Positions 14,309-14,342 of a stretch of DNA of 14,342 nucleotides are shown here, one piece after another. A model generated the notes under the pieces. That model saw only the letters and a program-made list of their open reading frames with translations, did not search any database and had not been told where the DNA came from. Origin of the DNA: Clostridium sp. CAG:389 (GTDB taxonomy: Bacteria; Bacillota; Clostridia; TANB77; CAG-508); assembly GCA_000438255.1 (NCBI GenBank), contig FR901884.1, positions 1 to 14,342 of the forward strand, read 5' to 3'. The stretch's first letter is position 1; each line of letters begins with the position of its first letter. Position numbers and translations under genes: made by a program.

Positions 14309-14342
14309 TTACTAGATAATAGTTTTGAAGTATTGCACTTTT
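14308..14342. repeat. Start of a second copy of the interspersed repeat (truncated by window end)
   Basis: The last 35 bases match the reverse complement of 12306-12340 at 29 of 35 positions without gaps. Their first 18 bases, GTTACTAGATAATAGTTT, are identical to 12109-12126. The copy begins at the last base of the preceding stop codon. The rest lies outside the window. Confidence 0.75.

Overview
The window is very AT-rich and comes from a Gram-positive bacterium of the Clostridia type. The evidence is strong AGGAGG-like ribosome binding sites, frequent GTG/TTG starts, the Firmicutes gene order rimP-nusA-rnpM(ylxR)-ylxQ-infB-rbfA-nrnA-truB, and a spoVG gene behind what looks like a textbook sigma-H promoter, which implies a sporulation-type regulatory network. 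I cannot name a genus.

Layout. Positions 1-126 hold the last 41 codons of a large serine recombinase, the edge of a mobile element lying to the left. It is followed by a short stretch with a 16-bp palindrome between two direct repeats, and then a terminator. murC (minus strand) and spoVG (plus strand) diverge from an AT-rich region of about 300 bp carrying a good sigma-A promoter for murC and a sigma-H promoter for spoVG. asd (minus) and an unrecognised 111-aa gene (minus) come next, each with its own promoter and separated by a terminator. Back to back with the 111-aa gene is a membrane-bound GT2 glycosyltransferase (plus).

From about 5287 to 13340 runs the translation/transcription operon: RimP (30S maturation), NusA (elongation/termination), RnpM/YlxR, the L7Ae-like YlxQ, IF2, RbfA (30S maturation), the DHH exonuclease NrnA and TruB. 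The genes are tightly packed: ylxR/ylxQ and ylxQ/infB overlap, and ylxQ and infB start with TTG. The operon leader holds a perfect 14-bp hairpin with a short U-tract between promoter and rimP. This is the arrangement expected for attenuation by NusA of its own operon. IF2 has an extreme asparagine-rich linker.

The most unusual part is the 341-bp gap between nrnA and truB. It is filled by a ~260-bp element with imperfect terminal inverted repeats that can fold into one long hairpin, carries a second internal inverted arm, and is flanked by a 7-bp direct repeat. The first 35 bp of a related copy lie at the right end of the window, again exactly at a stop codon. This looks like an interspersed MITE-like or structured-RNA repeat family that I do not recognise. 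A strong terminator then sits only 16 nt before the truB ribosome binding site, so truB must depend on readthrough. The window closes with an unrecognised 278-aa gene that ends at the second repeat copy.
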